Below, one piece after another: positions 25,583 to 34,359 of a DNA stretch of 64,000 bases (position 1 is its first letter; each line of letters starts with the position of its first letter). The DNA lies in contig JADJMD010000012.1 in assembly GCA_016709765.1 (NCBI GenBank), positions 124,001 through 188,000 on the forward strand. The letters are read 5' to 3'. The notes beneath the pieces are model-generated. The model searched no databases and was not told where the DNA came from. It was given only the letters and a program-made list of their open reading frames with translations. Position numbers and translations under genes: made by a program. Source of the stretch: Ignavibacteriales bacterium (lineage in GTDB: Bacteria > Bacteroidota > Ignavibacteria > Ignavibacteriales > Ignavibacteriaceae).

Positions 25583-27421
25583 ATGGCTCAGTTAAATTAC
25601 TTAACCACTGTTCCCCGTCTCTATCAGCATCTTACCGAAGAATATAGCAAAGAAACAAATAATTTTGTCTTAAAACATAAAGTTGCAGGTAAATATGTTG
25701 GTATAACATACGATCAGCTAAAAGAAGAAACTGATGCTTTTGCTTTTGGTTTAGCTTCATTAGGAATTAAAAAAGACGATAAGATTGCAATCATAGCAGA
25801 AAACCGTCCGGAATGGGTTTACAGCGATTTTGCGATTTTAAGTTTGGGCGCTATTGATGTTCCGCTTTATCCATCGCTTACTTCTGAATCCGTGGAATTT
25901 ATTTTAAATAATTCTGAATCAAAAGTCATAATTGTTTCAACCAAATTCCAGCTTAATAAAGTGATGAAGATTAGAGACAAATGTAAAACTTTAAAGTACA
26001 TCATCTTATTAAATGAAAAAGATGTTGATGATAAAATTAAAGATCTGTTATCGTTCAGCAAAGTTCAGGAGTTAGGAAAAACTTTTAGTAAAGCGCATAC
26101 ATCACTTCTAAAAGATAGTCTTTCCATAATAAAACCGGATGATATTTGTACAATAATTTATACTTCAGGCACAACGGGTGAACCGAAAGGCGTAGTTTTA
26201 ACTCATCGCAATATTCTTTCTAACGTTCAGGCTGCATTGGATTGCTTTCCGATTGGAAGTACTGATGTTTTCTTATCTTTCTTACCTTTGTGTCATATCT
26301 TTGAAAGAATGGCTGGCTATTACACTGCTTTTGCAGCAAAGTGTACAGTCTGTTATGCGGAAAGCATTGAGACTGTAGCACAGAATCTTGTTGATATTAA
26401 ACCTACAATTATGACAAGTGTGCCTCGTTTGTTTGAAAGAATTCACTCCAAGATTATTAAAAATGTTGATAGCCAGCCTTTAAAGAAACAAAAAATATTC
26501 TATTGGGCTATGGATGTAGGTGTTAGATTTAATGAAGCAAAAAAGAATGGTAATATTTCAGTTGCACTTTCCTTAAAACATAAACTTGCAGATAAACTTG
26601 TTTACGGTAAATTAAGAGAAAAAACCGGCGGCAATTTAAGATTCTTTATTTCCGGTGGTGCAGCTCTTCCTCTGTATTTAGGTAAGTTTTTTGAAGCCAT
26701 AGGAATCATTATAGTAGAAGGTTACGGTTTAACAGAATCTTCACCTGTAATTTGTGCAAACAGAGTAGATGATTATAAATTTGGCTCTGTCGGAAAACCT
26801 TTTCCTGGTGTTGAAATTAAGATTGCAAGTGATGGTGAAATTCTTGCAAAGGGTCCAAACATTATGCAAGGATATTTCAAAAATAAAAAAGAAACAGAAG
26901 CTACAATTAAAGATGGATGGCTTTACACAGGTGATATTGGTGTATTTGATCCTAATGGCTTTTTGATGATTACTGATAGGAAAAAACACCTATTCAAAAC
27001 TTCCGCGGGAAAATATATTGCACCAAATCCGATAGAAAGCATGTTCCTTGCAAGTAAATACATCGATCAGTTTGTATTAATTGGCGATAGAAGAATGTTT
27101 TTAACTGCGCTGATTGTTCCTGACTTCGAAGCTGTAAAAGAATATGCCGATACACATAAAATTCCTTATGATAAAGTAGAAGATTTAATACGAGATGAAC
27201 AAATTTATAAAATGCTTGATAAGGAAATGGATCAATTTCAGAAAAAACTGGCTAATTTCGAAAAAGTAAGAAAGTATGTTTTATTAGACAGACCATTTAC
27301 GATTGAATCCGGTGAAATTACCCCAAGCTTAAAAATCAAGCGTAAGTATGTTGAGGAAAGGTACCAAGATTTGATTGAGCAGATGTACCAAAGTTTAGAT
27401 AGATCTGTGCCGATAAATTAG
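25583..27421 (+). CDS. Long-chain-fatty-acid--CoA ligase (AMP-forming)
   Basis: 612 aa adenylate-forming enzyme that activates long-chain fatty acids to acyl-CoA at the membrane. The P-loop/AMP motif 'IIYTSGTTGEPKGVVLTHRN' is near residue 190; 'GYGLTESSPVICANR' is the A5 motif, 'DGWLYTGDIG' A7, and 'ITDRKKHLFKTSAGKYIAP' A8 with the hinge region. Length and the missing lid features match the FAA1/FadD15-type group typical of Bacteroidota. GGAGAG precedes the ATG. Chain-length preference cannot be told from sequence. Confidence 0.93.
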   Translation: MAQLNYLTTVPRLYQHLTEEYSKETNNFVLKHKVAGKYVGITYDQLKEETDAFAFGLASLGIKKDDKIAIIAENRPEWVYSDFAILSLGAIDVPLYPSLTSESVEFILNNSESKVIIVSTKFQLNKVMKIRDKCKTLKYIILLNEKDVDDKIKDLLSFSKVQELGKTFSKAHTSLLKDSLSIIKPDDICTIIYTSGTTGEPKGVVLTHRNILSNVQAALDCFPIGSTDVFLSFLPLCHIFERMAGYYTAFAAKCTVCYAESIETVAQNLVDIKPTIMTSVPRLFERIHSKIIKNVDSQPLKKQKIFYWAMDVGVRFNEAKKNGNISVALSLKHKLADKLVYGKLREKTGGNLRFFISGGAALPLYLGKFFEAIGIIIVEGYGLTESSPVICANRVDDYKFGSVGKPFPGVEIKIASDGEILAKGPNIMQGYFKNKKETEATIKDGWLYTGDIGVFDPNGFLMITDRKKHLFKTSAGKYIAPNPIESMFLASKYIDQFVLIGDRRMFLTALIVPDFEAVKEYADTHKIPYDKVEDLIRDEQIYKMLDKEMDQFQKKLANFEKVRKYVLLDRPFTIESGEITPSLKIKRKYVEERYQDLIEQMYQSLDRSVPIN

Positions 27422-27437
27422 TTTTTACTTAAATAAT

Positions 27438-27455
27438 AAACCGTTTTAACGGTTT
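27438..27455. repeat. Palindrome 5' of the broken transposase
   Basis: AAACCGTT and AACGGTTT form a perfect 8-base stem around TT, 20 bases before the transposase ATG. A related palindrome (ACGGTT AA AACCGT) overlaps the transposase stop codon. Such flanking hairpins are typical of RAYT/REP elements. Confidence 0.7.
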
Positions 27456-27474
27456 AATTGTCTTGGAGGAAAAA

Positions 27475-27914
27475 ATGTCATCACACTCGTTCAGTAAAAT
27501 CTGGATAATTTCTTCTGGGAAACTTTAGATCATCAATATGTTTTTAATAAAGAAGCTCGATTAAAAATATCGAAATATCTATTCGAATACTCAAAGGAAA
27601 AAAATATTTTTATGAAAGTAAACTTTGTTAACAGTGATCATGTTCATATCCTAATTGAATTACCTACAAATTTATCAATTGAAGAATGTATAAAATTATT
27701 CAAAGATGCTTCCTCACATTTTATTCATCAGAATAGACTTACTCAAACTAAATTTACTTGGGGAAGAGGTTATGGTGTTTTTTCAGTTTCAGAATCGCAA
27801 GTTCCAAATGTGGTAGATTACATTAAGAAACAGGAAGAACATCAAAGAAAGAAAAGTTTCAGCGAAGAATATCAGCTTTTTCTAGAAAAATATAAGATAT
27901 TTGTACACGGTTAA
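27475..27914 (+). pseudogene. REP-associated tyrosine transposase (RAYT/Y1, IS200-like), frameshifted
   Basis: The ATG at 27475 has GGAGGA just upstream and opens with 'MSSHSFSKIWI', a usual RAYT N-terminus, but hits TAG after 17 codons. From about 27508 the match continues in another frame ('FFWETLDHQYVF') through 'VNSDHVHILIELP' (HUH metal-binding HVH) and 'VVDYIKKQEEHQRKKSF' (catalytic Tyr) to the normal C-terminus. Restoring one base near 27508 would give a continuous protein of about 147 aa, so this looks like a single-base deletion (or a sequencing error). RAYTs are single-copy domesticated transposases linked to REP hairpins; palindromes flank this one. Confidence 0.85.
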
Positions 27915-27964
27915 AACCGTTAACAATTTTTTTTTCGAAATTAACACCACGCTAAATCGTGGTG
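27907..27964. repeat. Two REP-like hairpins 3' of the transposase
   Basis: ACGGTT/AACCGT at 27907-27920 (overlapping the transposase stop) and CACCACG/CGTGGTG at 27945-27964 with a 6-base loop. The T9 run between them (about 27927-27935) could make the first hairpin a terminator. The second also lies 24 bases from the end of the convergent suhB gene. Confidence 0.65.
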
Positions 27965-27988
27965 AGAATCTGACAATAATTCTGAAAA

Positions 27989-28753
27989 CTAAATTTTCAA
28001 TCCATCAATCATCTGTTGATGAATTTTTTTATTGCTTGCCAAAATTTGTGAGGTAAAGATATCAATTTCATTTCCAGAAAAATCTGTAACCAATCCTCCG
28101 GCTTCTTCCACTAATAATTTTCCTGCACATATATCCCAGGGTTGTAAAGAAACTTCCCAGAAACCATCAAACACTCCGCGAGCAACATAACAAAAATCTA
28201 TTGCTGCAGAACCGAGTCTTCTTACAGCTCTTGCCTGCTTTGTTAGTGATTCAAATCTTTCAAAAGCCTTGTCAGGATTATCTGCAACATCGTAAGGAAA
28301 TCCAGTAACTAAAACTCCCAAACCAATATTATAATTATCACTAACTTTTATTTTCTTATCGTTTGCAAAAGTACCACTCCCCTTTTCCGCAGAATAAAAA
28401 ATATTTTGCATAACATCGTAAACAACTCCGGCAATTATTTCATTCTTTTTCATAACTCCAATAGAAACAGAAAAAATTGGCAAACCGTGTGCAAAGTTTG
28501 TTGTTCCATCAATCGGATCAATCACCCATAAATAATCCGAATATTTTTTATGCTCACCGGATTCCTCGGTTAGAATATTATGTGTTGGATATTTTCGGGA
28601 TATAAAATCCATAATGGCAATTTCAGATTTCTTATCTATTTCTGTTACAAGATTTTTTTCATTCGTTTTATATTCAACCTGAAAATTTTTTCCAAAACCA
28701 TTACGAACAATTTCACCTGCTACACCTGCTATCTCTAAAATATCTTTAATCAT
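27989..28753 (-). CDS. suhB: Inositol monophosphatase family protein
   Basis: 254 aa Mg-dependent phosphatase that hydrolyses myo-inositol 1-phosphate or related sugar phosphates; SuhB homologues also act in rRNA transcription complexes. Metal site motifs: 'ILTEESGEH' (Glu), 'WVIDPIDGTTNFAHGLP' (DPxDGTxN) and 'WDICAGKLLVEEAGG' (WDxxAG). The N-terminus 'AGVAGEIVRNGFGK' is a normal family start. No operon partners. The cofactor and the true substrate cannot be resolved; the symbol is by family. Confidence 0.9.
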   Translation of the reverse strand: MIKDILEIAGVAGEIVRNGFGKNFQVEYKTNEKNLVTEIDKKSEIAIMDFISRKYPTHNILTEESGEHKKYSDYLWVIDPIDGTTNFAHGLPIFSVSIGVMKKNEIIAGVVYDVMQNIFYSAEKGSGTFANDKKIKVSDNYNIGLGVLVTGFPYDVADNPDKAFERFESLTKQARAVRRLGSAAIDFCYVARGVFDGFWEVSLQPWDICAGKLLVEEAGGLVTDFSGNEIDIFTSQILASNKKIHQQMIDGLKI

Positions 28754-28824
28754 AATTCTCTCTGTTTTACTTACAAATATAAAAACTCTAAATCACACAC
28801 CTAAATTTGTGCTTTTTCTGTTCC

Positions 28825-28853
28825 TTGATAGCACATTTGTATTTGGGTATATT
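28825..28853 (+). promoter_or_regulatory. Candidate promoter and operator of lon
   Basis: TTGATA (28825-28830) and TATATT (28848-28853) lie 17 bases apart, each 5/6 to the sigma70 consensus; the -10 also reads TATATTTG. An inverted repeat TGTGCT (28808-28813) and AGCACA (28830-28835) overlaps the -35 box and could bind a repressor. A TTG start follows 34 bases downstream. Confidence 0.5.
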
Positions 28854-28887
28854 TGGACTCAAAATCGAGTGAAAATAAGGAGAGAAA

Positions 28888-31329
28888 TTGAGCGATAAGT
28901 CAGAAATAGTAAAAAATAATAAAGAAAATAATCTTGTTGATGAAATTCCATCAATTTTACCAATACTTCCATTAAGAGATATTGTAATTTTCCCGTATAT
29001 GATTTTCCCTGTTCTTGTAGGACGTGAGCAATCAATTAATGCAGCAAACTACGCTTTAGAAAATACAAAGTACATTTTTCTATCAACACAAAAAAAATCA
29101 AGTATAGAAGATCCCAAACCAACTGATTTTTATCTAGAAGGTACTGTTGCCAAGATTGTACAAATACTAAAACTGCCTAATGGTTTGTTAAAAATTTTAG
29201 TTGATGGTTTATTACAAGCGAAAATTATTTCGTTTACAGATCGAAAAGAATTTTTTGAGGGTAAGATTGAAGTTATTATTCCAGAAACATTAGTCGATCA
29301 CGAAATGAATGCATTAGTTAGGCAAATGTCTCAACTATTTAAGGATTATGTTAAGATTAGTCGCAATGTTCCAAATGAGACAATAGCCGCATTTGATAAC
29401 ATTGAAGAGCCGGATAGAAAAATATTTTACGCTGCCGCAAATATTAATCAGTCGATTGAGATAAAACAGAATATTCTTTCAAAATACATTTTGAAGGAAC
29501 AGTATTACGAGGTTATAAAAGTTCTTAACTCAGAAATTGATATTCTGAAAATCGAAAAAGAAATTGATAATAAGGTTCAGGAAAATATTGCAAAGACGCA
29601 GCGAAAATTTATCATTCAAGAACAAATAAAAATTCTGCAAGACGAACTAGGTGATGATGAAGAATCCACATCGGAATTTGCAAAAATCCGTGAACAGATT
29701 GTTAAAGCAAAAATGCCAAAGGATGTTGAGGCAAAAGCGCTTGAAGAATTTAACAAGTTAAAGAAAACTCCAACTATGTCACCCGAATCAACAGTAATAA
29801 GAAATTATCTTGATTGGCTGGTTGATATTCCCTGGCATGAACGGACTAAAGATAATTTAAGTATTAAGCATGTTCAGAAAATTTTGGATGAAGATCATTT
29901 TGGATTAGAAAAACCTAAAGAAAGAATTATTGAACACATTGCTGTGCTTAATCTTGTAAAACACATGAAAGGACAGATTTTATGTTTTGTTGGACCTCCC
30001 GGAGTCGGTAAAACATCTTTAGGAAAATCAATTGCCCGAGCTCTTGGAAGAAAATTTATACGAATAAGTCTTGGTGGGGTTAGGGATGAAGCTGAAATTC
30101 GTGGTCATCGTAAAACATATATCGGATCAATGCCAGGTAAAATTATTCATTCGATGAAAAAAGCGGGTACAATAAACCCGGTTATTTTATTAGATGAGAT
30201 TGATAAAATGAGTATGGATTTTCGTGGTGATCCATCATCAGCTATGCTTGAAGTTTTAGATCCTGAACAAAACAACACATTTAACGATCACTACATCGAA
30301 GTTGATTACGATCTAAGCCAGGTTATGTTCATCACAACAGCAAATGTTAGATATAATATCCCTCTTCCTTTGCAGGATAGAATGGAAATCATTGAACTGC
30401 CTGGTTATCTTGATTATGATAAACTTGAAATAGCAAAAAGACACATCCTGCCAAAGCAGCTTATTGCTCATGGAATTCAAAATAAGCATGTAACTTTTTC
30501 AGATGAGGCGATAAAAAAAATAATATCAGAGTATACACGTGAATCAGGTGTTAGAAATCTTGAAAGAGAATTAGCAACTGTATGCCGTAAAGTTGCGAGG
30601 GATATTGTTGTTAAAGAATCTGCAAATGGGAAAGTGAAAAAAACACACAAGCAAGTTATTGATGAAAACAGGATTGAAGATTATTTAAAAACACCAAGGT
30701 TCAGATCACATAGACATAGTAAGTTAAATAAAATTGGCAGTGTTACCGGTTTAGCTTGGACTAGTGTTGGCGGCGAAATTCTTACCGTTGATGTTACCAT
30801 TATGAATGGTGGAGGAAAGTTAACACTTACAGGACAGCTTGGCAATATTATGAAAGAATCTGCCCACGCAGGATTAAGTTACTTACGATCAAAAGCAAAG
30901 CAGTTGGGATTAAATCCTGATTTCTTCAAAGGGAAAGAAATTCACATTCACCTTCCTGAAGGCGCAATTCCAAAAGATGGTCCCTCTGCAGGAATAACAA
31001 TGGCGATGGCTATGCTTTCTGCTGTTAGCGGAATGCCGGCCTCAAACAGTATTGCGATGACAGGTGAAATAACTTTAACAGGATCTATTCTTGCAATTGG
31101 TGGTTTGAATGAGAAATTGCTTGCAGCAAAACGAAATGATATAAAAACCATCCTTATCCCAAAGGATAATGAAATTGATTTAAAGGAAATGCCGGAAAAA
31201 GTTAAAGAAGGATTAAAGATAATTCCTATTGCAAAATTGGAAGAGGCTATCCCCTATATTTTTCCTGATATGAAAAAGATTAAACCAGCATCAAAACAAA
31301 AAACGAATAAAACTAAAAAAAATAGTTAA
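28888..31329 (+). CDS. lon: ATP-dependent protease Lon
   Basis: 813 aa AAA+ serine protease that degrades misfolded and regulatory proteins in the cytoplasm. N-terminal substrate domain ('LPILPLRDIVIFPYMIFPV'), coiled coil (about 200-280), Walker A 'GPPGVGKTSLGKS' near residue 369 and Walker B 'VILLDEIDKM'. The proteolytic site has Ser700 in 'PKDGPSAG' and Lys743 in 'GGLNEKLLAAKR'. The C-terminal tail is Lys-rich. TTG start with AAGGAGAG four bases upstream; no ATG would keep the N-terminus. Its stop overlaps the next gene's start (TAATG). Confidence 0.97.
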   Translation: MSDKSEIVKNNKENNLVDEIPSILPILPLRDIVIFPYMIFPVLVGREQSINAANYALENTKYIFLSTQKKSSIEDPKPTDFYLEGTVAKIVQILKLPNGLLKILVDGLLQAKIISFTDRKEFFEGKIEVIIPETLVDHEMNALVRQMSQLFKDYVKISRNVPNETIAAFDNIEEPDRKIFYAAANINQSIEIKQNILSKYILKEQYYEVIKVLNSEIDILKIEKEIDNKVQENIAKTQRKFIIQEQIKILQDELGDDEESTSEFAKIREQIVKAKMPKDVEAKALEEFNKLKKTPTMSPESTVIRNYLDWLVDIPWHERTKDNLSIKHVQKILDEDHFGLEKPKERIIEHIAVLNLVKHMKGQILCFVGPPGVGKTSLGKSIARALGRKFIRISLGGVRDEAEIRGHRKTYIGSMPGKIIHSMKKAGTINPVILLDEIDKMSMDFRGDPSSAMLEVLDPEQNNTFNDHYIEVDYDLSQVMFITTANVRYNIPLPLQDRMEIIELPGYLDYDKLEIAKRHILPKQLIAHGIQNKHVTFSDEAIKKIISEYTRESGVRNLERELATVCRKVARDIVVKESANGKVKKTHKQVIDENRIEDYLKTPRFRSHRHSKLNKIGSVTGLAWTSVGGEILTVDVTIMNGGGKLTLTGQLGNIMKESAHAGLSYLRSKAKQLGLNPDFFKGKEIHIHLPEGAIPKDGPSAGITMAMAMLSAVSGMPASNSIAMTGEITLTGSILAIGGLNEKLLAAKRNDIKTILIPKDNEIDLKEMPEKVKEGLKIIPIAKLEEAIPYIFPDMKKIKPASKQKTNKTKKNS

Positions 31330-31817
31330 TGTCAGAATCATTAACCATAAATAACTCTATTTCTTTGGATGAGCAATATAAACTATTAGTTAAACAGATT
31401 AGGAACCTATTGAATAAGGATGATAATCTGATTACGAATCTTTCTAATTTTATTGCTGCACTAAAACAAACTTTTTCAAAAATCAGTTGGGTGGGATTTT
31501 ATCTTTTTGATGGATCAAAACTTTATCTCGGCACATTCCAGGGAAAAGTTGCCTGCACTGAAATAAAACTCGGCAGCGGGGTTTGTGGCACTTCTGCACA
31601 AAAAAGAGAAACAATTATTGTTGATGATGTAGATAAATTTCCAGGTCATATTGCTTGTGATGTCGAATCAAAATCTGAAATAGTTGTTCCAATAATTATA
31701 GATGGAAATCTGTTTGGAGTTTTGGATATAGATAGCACAGAATATGCTTCATTTAATACAACAGACAAAAAATATCTTGAAGAATTAGTAACTTTTTTAA
31801 GTAAAGAAATTATTTAA
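31329..31817 (+). CDS. msrC: Free methionine-(R)-sulfoxide reductase (GAF domain)
   Basis: 162 aa GAF-domain enzyme of the fRMsr group, which reduces free methionine-R-sulfoxide using thioredoxin. The three conserved Cys are in place: Cys76 in 'VACTEIK', Cys86 in 'GSGVCGTSA' and Cys110 in 'HIACDVES'. 'WVGFYLFDG' and 'VVPIIIDGNLFGVLDIDS' are family-typical. It overlaps the lon stop by one base, so it is translated from the lon transcript; both genes deal with protein or amino-acid damage. The gene name follows the E. coli fRMsr (YebR/MsrC). Confidence 0.9.
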   Translation: MSESLTINNSISLDEQYKLLVKQIRNLLNKDDNLITNLSNFIAALKQTFSKISWVGFYLFDGSKLYLGTFQGKVACTEIKLGSGVCGTSAQKRETIIVDDVDKFPGHIACDVESKSEIVVPIIIDGNLFGVLDIDSTEYASFNTTDKKYLEELVTFLSKEII

Positions 31818-31822
31818 AGTAT

Positions 31823-33499
31823 ATGGCTTATCAAGTAACTGCTAGAAAATGGCGACCGCAAAAATTTGAAGATGTTGTTGGTCAGGAACATATAACATCA
31901 ACTTTAAAAAATGCGATTAAAACAAATCGTATTGCACATGCTTATATTTTCACAGGTCCACGTGGTGTTGGTAAAACAACAACCGCAAGAATACTTGCCA
32001 AAGCTTTAAATTGTGAAAATCCAAAGGATTTTGAACCGTGTAATGAATGTGCAATGTGTAAAACGATTAACGATTCACAGACAATGGACATCATTGAAAT
32101 TGATGGCGCATCAAATCGTGGTATAGATGAAATACGTACACTGCGTGAATCTGTTAAGTATGCACCAACACGCGGCAAATATAAAATTTATATTATAGAT
32201 GAAGTTCACATGCTCACAAAGGAATCGTTTAACGCATTTCTGAAAACGTTGGAAGAACCTCCAGCACATACAATTTTTGTTTTTGCAACAACAGATATTC
32301 ACAAAGTTCCACTTACAATTATTTCACGCTGCCAACGATTTGATTTTCGAAGGATTCAGCTTGAAACTATTAAAAGCACATTAAGTAATATTGCAAAACA
32401 AGAAAAAATAAATATTGATGATAAGACACTCACATTAATTTCGAAAAAAGCTGACGGTGCATTGCGCGATGCACAAAGTTTATTTGATCAGGTAATTTCA
32501 TTTTGCGGGGATAAGATTGATTCTGAAACAGTCGCTAAAATGTTAAACTTGATTGATGATGATTTATTTTTTACAATCTCGGATGCAATACTTGAAAAAG
32601 ATTTTAATGTCGTCTTTCAAACAACAGAAAAAATTTATCAGAATGGTTGGGATTTTATAGACTTTAATGATGGATTGCTGGAACATTTTAGAAATATTTT
32701 AACTGTTATCTTAACGGAAAAAACAGAACTTGTTGAAACAGCAGAAGTTTATCGAACAAAATATGCAAATTATATTGAGACTTTTTCTAAAGGAGACTTA
32801 TTAAGAATATTAAATTACTTAAGTAAGCTCCAGCAGGAACTTAGATATTCTAACAATCAAAAACTTAAAATAGAGATCGCTTTAACAAATCTTGTTGGAT
32901 TGGAAAAATCAGCAACGCTTTCAGAAATAATTTCAGGGTTAGAATCAGGAAGTATTGAAATAAAATCTACTACCGAAAATTCTATCGCAAAAGAAAAAGG
33001 TTCTTCAACATATTCTGCAAAACAAATTGTACCGGAAAAAAAAAGCGAAATTAAAATTGAATCAAATGTAAAATCAAAACCATTTGTTCCGCCGATCAAA
33101 GAAACACTTTCAGGGATCCAAAAAGATTTAAATTTTGAATTAATCACACAAAAGTGGCAGAGCTTTGTGGATGATGTTTGCAAAGAAAAATCATTTCTGC
33201 TAACTCCGCTTTTTAATAAAGTTAAGCCAATAAATTTTGATGGCACAAATCTGAATTTGGAATCATCTGACCCAACAACTGAGTCTTCCCTACTTCTCCA
33301 TAAAGAGTATATCAATAAAAAATCTAGTGATTTTTTTGGTAAAAAAGTAAATATCAAGTTCGGCGGAGATGAGCTTCCAAAAGTAAAATCTACTGCAAAT
33401 AAAGAGATCAAACCCACGAAAAGTGCTAAAATTTCCAAAATCCTCGATCCATATGAAAAAATCATTGTAGAAGATCTTGGCGGAAGTGAAATTAACTAA
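31823..33499 (+). CDS. dnaX: DNA polymerase III subunits gamma and tau
   Basis: 558 aa clamp-loader ATPase. Walker A 'GPRGVGKTT' at about 45-53, a zinc-binding module with Cys64, 73, 76 and 79 ('CENPKDFEPCNECAMC'), 'IIDEVHMLT' as Walker B and 'TTDIHKVPLTIISRCQRFDF' as sensor 1/SRC motif. The collar domain runs to about 360; the C-terminal extension is tau-specific and Lys/Ser-rich. Nine consecutive A (33036-33044) lie at codons 405-408. Slippage either way there meets a stop after only a few codons, which could yield a gamma of about 410-415 aa. Starts 5 bases after fRMsr. Confidence 0.96.
   Translation: MAYQVTARKWRPQKFEDVVGQEHITSTLKNAIKTNRIAHAYIFTGPRGVGKTTTARILAKALNCENPKDFEPCNECAMCKTINDSQTMDIIEIDGASNRGIDEIRTLRESVKYAPTRGKYKIYIIDEVHMLTKESFNAFLKTLEEPPAHTIFVFATTDIHKVPLTIISRCQRFDFRRIQLETIKSTLSNIAKQEKINIDDKTLTLISKKADGALRDAQSLFDQVISFCGDKIDSETVAKMLNLIDDDLFFTISDAILEKDFNVVFQTTEKIYQNGWDFIDFNDGLLEHFRNILTVILTEKTELVETAEVYRTKYANYIETFSKGDLLRILNYLSKLQQELRYSNNQKLKIEIALTNLVGLEKSATLSEIISGLESGSIEIKSTTENSIAKEKGSSTYSAKQIVPEKKSEIKIESNVKSKPFVPPIKETLSGIQKDLNFELITQKWQSFVDDVCKEKSFLLTPLFNKVKPINFDGTNLNLESSDPTTESSLLLHKEYINKKSSDFFGKKVNIKFGGDELPKVKSTANKEIKPTKSAKISKILDPYEKIIVEDLGGSEIN
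33036..33044 (+). promoter_or_regulatory. Slippery A9 run in dnaX, candidate gamma/tau recoding site
   Basis: Codons read GAA AAA AAA AGC. Adding one A (or a -1 ribosomal shift) leads to a TAA at 33052-33054, and losing one A leads to a TAA at 33069-33071. The location, after the collar domain, is where gamma ends in other bacteria. No hairpin or internal Shine-Dalgarno was seen, so transcriptional slippage as in Thermus dnaX is the closer model. Confidence 0.45.
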
Positions 33500-33577
33500 T
33501 ATTATCAACTTATTTTCTATATTTTGAACCACTATAAACGTTTGAAAATTAAATAGTTATACATATTTTTGTGTCCT

Positions 33578-34267
33578 ATGTCAAAAAATCTAATCATTGC
33601 CATAGACGGACCTGCAGGCTCCGGGAAAAGTACAACCGCAAAACTTGTAGCTAATAGATTAAATTATCTTTACATAGACACAGGTGCGATGTACCGAGCG
33701 GTCACTTTATTCGTTTTAAGAGAAAAATTGATGGGAAAAACGGATGAAATAATCAAGCTTGCAAACAGTTTAAATATTGTTCTAAGTTTTGTTGATGGTG
33801 AAACTAATATTACTATAAACGGAGAAGATGTTTCTAAAGAGATTCGGTCTTTTGAAGTGAATAGTAACGTTAGTGAAATTAGCTGCATTGAAGGCGTTAG
33901 AAAAATTCTTGTAAAGAAACAGCAAGAAATGGGAAAAAATGGCGGCGTTGTTATGGAAGGTAGAGATATAACAACTGTTGTTTATCCAAATGCTGATGTT
34001 AAGATTTTTCTTACCGCTGGTATTGATGAGCGGGCTGAAAGGCGAGCTAAAGAATTTTTAGAAAAAGGGACTGATGTTCCTATTGATAAAGTTAGAGAGA
34101 ATTTGAAAAATAGAGATTTTATTGATTCAAATCGTGAAGCAAGTCCGTTAACTCAAACTCCGGATTCAATAAAAGTTGATACTTCAAACACCACAATAAC
34201 AGAACAAGTTGAATTGATTTTGAATCAAGTAAAAATTATCACTGATAAAAAAGATACTAGAATTTAA
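33578..34267 (+). CDS. cmk: Cytidylate kinase
   Basis: Phosphorylates CMP and dCMP with ATP. 229 aa from the ATG at 33578; a TTG at 33569 adds three residues but lacks support. P-loop 'IDGPAGSGKSTTAKLVANRL', 'YIDTGAMYRAVTLF' as CMP-binding, 'VVMEGRDITTVVYPNADVKIF' split around the conserved GRDI, and a lid with 'RAERRAKEF'. cmk and rpsA are adjacent in many bacteria, as here. A 92-base gap follows before rpsA, holding possible RNA structure. Confidence 0.96.
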   Translation: MSKNLIIAIDGPAGSGKSTTAKLVANRLNYLYIDTGAMYRAVTLFVLREKLMGKTDEIIKLANSLNIVLSFVDGETNITINGEDVSKEIRSFEVNSNVSEISCIEGVRKILVKKQQEMGKNGGVVMEGRDITTVVYPNADVKIFLTAGIDERAERRAKEFLEKGTDVPIDKVRENLKNRDFIDSNREASPLTQTPDSIKVDTSNTTITEQVELILNQVKIITDKKDTRI

Positions 34268-34329
34268 GCCGGCTAAACTATTGTTAAACTAAATAGTCTG
34301 TTTGCCTGAGCTATCCGGCTGAGACTCAG
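34267..34329 (+). ncRNA. Possible structured leader of rpsA
   Basis: AGCCGG (34267-34272) can pair with CCGGCT (34315-34320). Inside this, ACTATT (34277-34282) pairs with AATAGT (34292-34297). CTGAG (34306-34310) pairs with CTCAG (34325-34329) and encloses CCGGCT, so the first and third helices would form a pseudoknot. It ends 30 bases before the rpsA ATG. S1 is autoregulated through its leader in E. coli; the same here is inference. Confidence 0.35.
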
Positions 34330-34359
34330 AAAAACAGAAAAATATTTTTAGGAGGATGA

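Noticed and set aside
27612..27914. The 100-aa frame as an intact small transposase gene
   Set aside because: Homology continues upstream in the same frame to about 27510 and then into another frame with a proper start, so it is the 3' part of a broken gene.
28808..28835. CIRCE element at lon
   Set aside because: The half-sites are TGTGCT/AGCACA with 16 bases between them, not the 9-base-spaced TTAGCACTC/GAGTGCTAA.
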